Assembly: GCF_900091315.1 (NCBI RefSeq)
Contig: NZ_FLSP01000026.1
Span: 1 to 64,000 of the forward strand
DNA: 64,000 nucleotides
Direction: 5' to 3'
Source: Streptomyces sp. DI166
GTDB lineage: Bacteria > Actinomycetota > Actinomycetes > Streptomycetales > Streptomycetaceae
Each line of letters starts with the position of its first letter. The first letter of the stretch is position 1. Below the pieces are notes generated by a model. It ran no database searches. It was not told the origin of the DNA and saw only the letters and a program-made list of their open reading frames with translations. This document shows positions 61,673 to 64,000 of this stretch, piece by piece. A program made the position numbers and the translations under genes.

Positions 61673-63646
61673 TTGCGACGATCCGTCACTGCCCTGAAGG
61701 GCGCCGCGAAGAGAGCCGCCGGTCCGGTGGCCTCCGCCGCGCTGCTCCTCCCTCTGCTCGGCGCGGCCCCTTCCGAAGCACAGTCGTCCGCTCAGCCGTC
61801 CGCCGTGTCGTCCGCACGGGTGCTCCAGGCGGCGTTCTCCTCGGCCGCCGCCGAGTACGGCGTCCCGCGCAGTGTGCTGCTGGGCGTCTCCTACCTCCAG
61901 TCCCGCTGGGACGCGCACGCCGGGGCGCCGAGCGTCACCGGCGGCTACGGACCGATGCACCTGACCGACGCCCGCACCGCGCTCGCCACGGCCGTCCACC
62001 ACAGCGAGGGCCTGGAGGACGCGCGCGGCGACCAGGCCCGCAGTCCGCTCGTGCCCGAGGAGCGCATCCCGCGGACCCGTGAGCTGCCCGCCCGGCTGAA
62101 GACCCTGCCGAGGGCCGCGGAGCTGACCGGGCTGAGCCCGGAGCGGTTGCGCGGCGACCCCGCCGCCAACGTGGCGGGCGGTGCCGCCCTGCTGGCCGCG
62201 GCCCAGCGGGAGCTGGGGGCGCCGCTGAGCGCGGACCCGGCGGACTGGTACGGGGCGGTCGCCCTGTTCTCCGGCGCCGACGACCGGGCGACGGCGGCGG
62301 CGTACGCGAACGAGGTCTACGAGGTGATCCGCGCCGGCGGTGACCGGATCACGGACTCCGGGCAGCGGATGGTGATGGCGGCGCAGCCGGACGTCCGGCC
62401 CGACACCGGAACCCTGGGCCGGGCCGGGCTGCGCGCGCCCGCCCCGGGTGACACGGAGTGCCCGGCGTCGGTGTCCTGCGAGTGGATCCCGGCGCCGTAC
62501 GAGGAGTTCGGGGACGGCGACTACGGCAACCACGATCTCGGGAACCGGCCCGGGTCGCAGAGCATCGAGTACATCGTCGTGCACGACACGGAGGGCGCCT
62601 GGGAGGGGGTGCTGGAGATGGTCCAGGACCCGACCTACGTGTCCTGGAACTACTCGCTGCGCTCCACCGACGGTCACATCGCCCAGCACCTGAAGGCCAA
62701 GGACGTGGGCTGGCACGCGGGGAACTGGTACGTCAACGCCAAGTCGATCGGTCTGGAGCACGAGGGGTTCCTGGCGAACCCGGACGCCTGGTACACGGAG
62801 GCGATGTACCGGTCCTCGGCGCGGCTGGTGAAGTACCTGGCCCGCAAGTACGGCGTCCCGCTGGACCGGCAGCACATCCTCGGCCATGACACGGTGCCGG
62901 GGCCGACCACGGCGACGGTCAGGGGCATGCACACCGACCCGGGTCCGTACTGGGACTGGAGCCACTACTTCGAGCTGCTCGGACACCCGTTCCACGCCAC
63001 CGCCGGGAAGAAGGGCGGGGTGGTGACCATCCGACCCGACTACGACCGGCACCGGCCGGAGTACACCGGCTGCACGACACCGGGCACCCCGTGCCCGCCG
63101 CACGGGTCGAGCGCGGTACGGCTGTACTCCGGGCCGGGGACCTCGTACCCGCTGATCAAGGACATCGGGCTGGGGACGACGCCGAGCATCGGGGTGAACG
63201 ATCTGTCCTCGCGGGTCTCCACCGGGCAGCAGTTCGCGGTCGCCGGGCGGGACGGGGACTGGACGGCGATCTGGTACCTCGGGCAGAAGGCGTGGTTCCA
63301 CAACCCGGCGAAGAAGCCGACGGCCGTGAACGCCAAGGGGTGGGTGGTGACGCCGAGGGACGGTCTGGAGAGCGTCCCGGTGTACGGGAGGGCCTATCCG
63401 GAGGCGTCCGCCTATCCGGAGGGGGTTCCGGCACAGCCGGTGTCACCGCTGCCGTACCGGCTGCCCGCGGGGCAGAAGTACGTGGTCGGGGACAAGGTGC
63501 CCGGGCAGTACTACTACGCGGTGACCTTCGATACGTCCTCGCACCGGGTGGTGACGGGCAAGGACCAGTACTACGAGATCCAGTACGGCCACCGGGTGGC
63601 GTTCGTCCGGGCCGCGGACGTGCGGCTGGTGTCCGCGACCCGGTAG
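61673..63646 (+). CDS. secreted N-acetylmuramoyl-L-alanine amidase with SLT-like and SH3-like parts
   Basis: A 657-residue exported protein starting at TTG 61673, five bases after a perfect AGGAGG. A signal peptide (cleaved near PSEAQ) precedes a lytic-transglycosylase-like region (about 40-190) in which the catalytic Glu position reads LQSRW instead of ESxx, so it may only bind glycan. The amidase_2 domain (about 300-460) has zinc-site histidines in YIVVHDTEGAW and ILGHDTVPGP and GWHAGNWYVN. The C-terminus has beta-rich SH3-like repeats (SAVRLYSGPGTSYPLI). It should cut the peptidoglycan amide bond outside the membrane. Confidence 0.85.
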   Translation: MRRSVTALKGAAKRAAGPVASAALLLPLLGAAPSEAQSSAQPSAVSSARVLQAAFSSAAAEYGVPRSVLLGVSYLQSRWDAHAGAPSVTGGYGPMHLTDARTALATAVHHSEGLEDARGDQARSPLVPEERIPRTRELPARLKTLPRAAELTGLSPERLRGDPAANVAGGAALLAAAQRELGAPLSADPADWYGAVALFSGADDRATAAAYANEVYEVIRAGGDRITDSGQRMVMAAQPDVRPDTGTLGRAGLRAPAPGDTECPASVSCEWIPAPYEEFGDGDYGNHDLGNRPGSQSIEYIVVHDTEGAWEGVLEMVQDPTYVSWNYSLRSTDGHIAQHLKAKDVGWHAGNWYVNAKSIGLEHEGFLANPDAWYTEAMYRSSARLVKYLARKYGVPLDRQHILGHDTVPGPTTATVRGMHTDPGPYWDWSHYFELLGHPFHATAGKKGGVVTIRPDYDRHRPEYTGCTTPGTPCPPHGSSAVRLYSGPGTSYPLIKDIGLGTTPSIGVNDLSSRVSTGQQFAVAGRDGDWTAIWYLGQKAWFHNPAKKPTAVNAKGWVVTPRDGLESVPVYGRAYPEASAYPEGVPAQPVSPLPYRLPAGQKYVVGDKVPGQYYYAVTFDTSSHRVVTGKDQYYEIQYGHRVAFVRAADVRLVSATR

Positions 63647-63653
63647 CCGGGCC

Positions 63654-63977
63654 TCAGCCCTGCTGGAACAGCTCCGCCGGGAGCGGCTTCAGCAGGGCGT
63701 ACAGGTCGTCGGTGATGGGGCGGTCCCAGGCGGCGATGGTCACCAGGACGTTGTCGCTGCGGTCGAACTGCACGCAGGAGATCCGGCTCTCGGAGAGCTT
63801 CAGGCGCCGGACGATCAGGAGGTTGTCGCCCTGCATCACCGGCACGTCCTCGGTGCCGACGACGGTGACCTCCTCGTCGTTCTCCAGCGCGAGCAGCAGC
63901 TGGGCGACCTCGAAGGGGATCTCGCCCTCGGTGACGTCCCGGGCCGGGGAGCCCTCGGGCAGATTGCCGATGATCAT
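63654..63977 (-). CDS. hypothetical protein, possibly cut by the window edge
   Basis: A frame of 107 codons reading MIIGNLPEGSPARDVTEG at the start and LYALLKPLPAELFQQG at the end. It is acidic and beta-rich, with no signal peptide, and of no family I can name. ATG 63977 is the last possible start inside the window, but the frame stays open to the edge (at least seven further codons), so the true start may lie beyond 64000. It converges on the amidase gene. Confidence 0.55.
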   Translation of the reverse strand: MIIGNLPEGSPARDVTEGEIPFEVAQLLLALENDEEVTVVGTEDVPVMQGDNLLIVRRLKLSESRISCVQFDRSDNVLVTIAAWDRPITDDLYALLKPLPAELFQQG

Positions 63978-64000
63978 CGCGGGGCCGCGGCCGCCGAAGA

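Overview
The window is high-GC actinobacterial DNA and almost certainly the chromosome of a Streptomyces. The marker genes are a melC1-melC2 tyrosinase operon, a long chaplin, an SsgA-like protein, an NsdA-family regulator, a streptophobe-family membrane protein, a clpP3-clpP4-popR type locus, mycothiol/F420-era enzyme families and rare TTA leucine codons. About 60 protein genes are supported, most of them short operons of one to three genes. I saw no rRNA, tRNA, CRISPR array or insertion sequence.

Layout. 0-3.3 kb: a secreted serine hydrolase, a TerD-CAP-CAP fusion and an AIM24 protein. 3.4-5.5 kb: a TPR gene overlapping a polyprenyl diphosphate synthase that carries a TTA codon, behind a striking AT-rich operator. 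5.7-13.5 kb: a membrane pseudokinase, a second serine hydrolase, an F420-type oxidoreductase, an HTH protein, a DUF6328-like membrane protein and a flavin monooxygenase/aldo-keto reductase pair. 13.8-18.8 kb: the melanin operon, an RNase H, VOC proteins, an alcohol dehydrogenase and an SGNH lipoprotein. 19.4-21.1 kb: clpP3-clpP4 with a PopR box and a PopR-like regulator ending in Leu-Ala-Ala. 21.2-28.9 kb: an anti-sigma-type ATPase, two membrane proteins and a Ser/Thr kinase operon with an FHA-ABC transporter (PknF/Rv1747 type). 29-36 kb: an aldo-keto reductase, LysR, DinB, adenosine deaminase and sphingomyelinase.

36-41.7 kb is a sulfur-acquisition locus. Three short cysteine-containing leader peptides with the RxHxDF signature precede, respectively, an FMN reductase unit (with a gene that looks like a deletion-made chimera), a winged-helix regulator plus a DszC/SfnB-like flavin enzyme, and an ssuABC-type sulfonate importer. 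Cysteine supply probably controls all three by attenuation. Two leader ATGs sit 6-7 bases after plausible -10 boxes, so their mRNAs may be leaderless.

43.7-48.8 kb holds the best candidate for an undescribed system. One uninterrupted 1450-codon frame joins a polytopic membrane sensor, PAS, intact GGDEF, intact EAL and a complete PLP-dependent alpha-oxoamine synthase of the AONS/CqsA fold. It overlaps by four bases a SAM-dependent methyltransferase. This suggests c-di-GMP turnover physically tied to synthesis, and perhaps methylation, of an aminoketone-like small molecule.

48.8-64 kb: a chaplin, a secreted TAP-like peptidase, a MarR/thioesterase pair sharing a near-perfect operator, an arcD-arcA arginine deiminase operon, a baeRF protein, an SsgA-like protein, a PAS-SpoIIE phosphatase, an NsdA-family regulator, a TTA-containing phosphotransferase-like protein, a large cell-wall amidase and a protein at the window edge. 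Function calls come from reading the translations; no database search was run.
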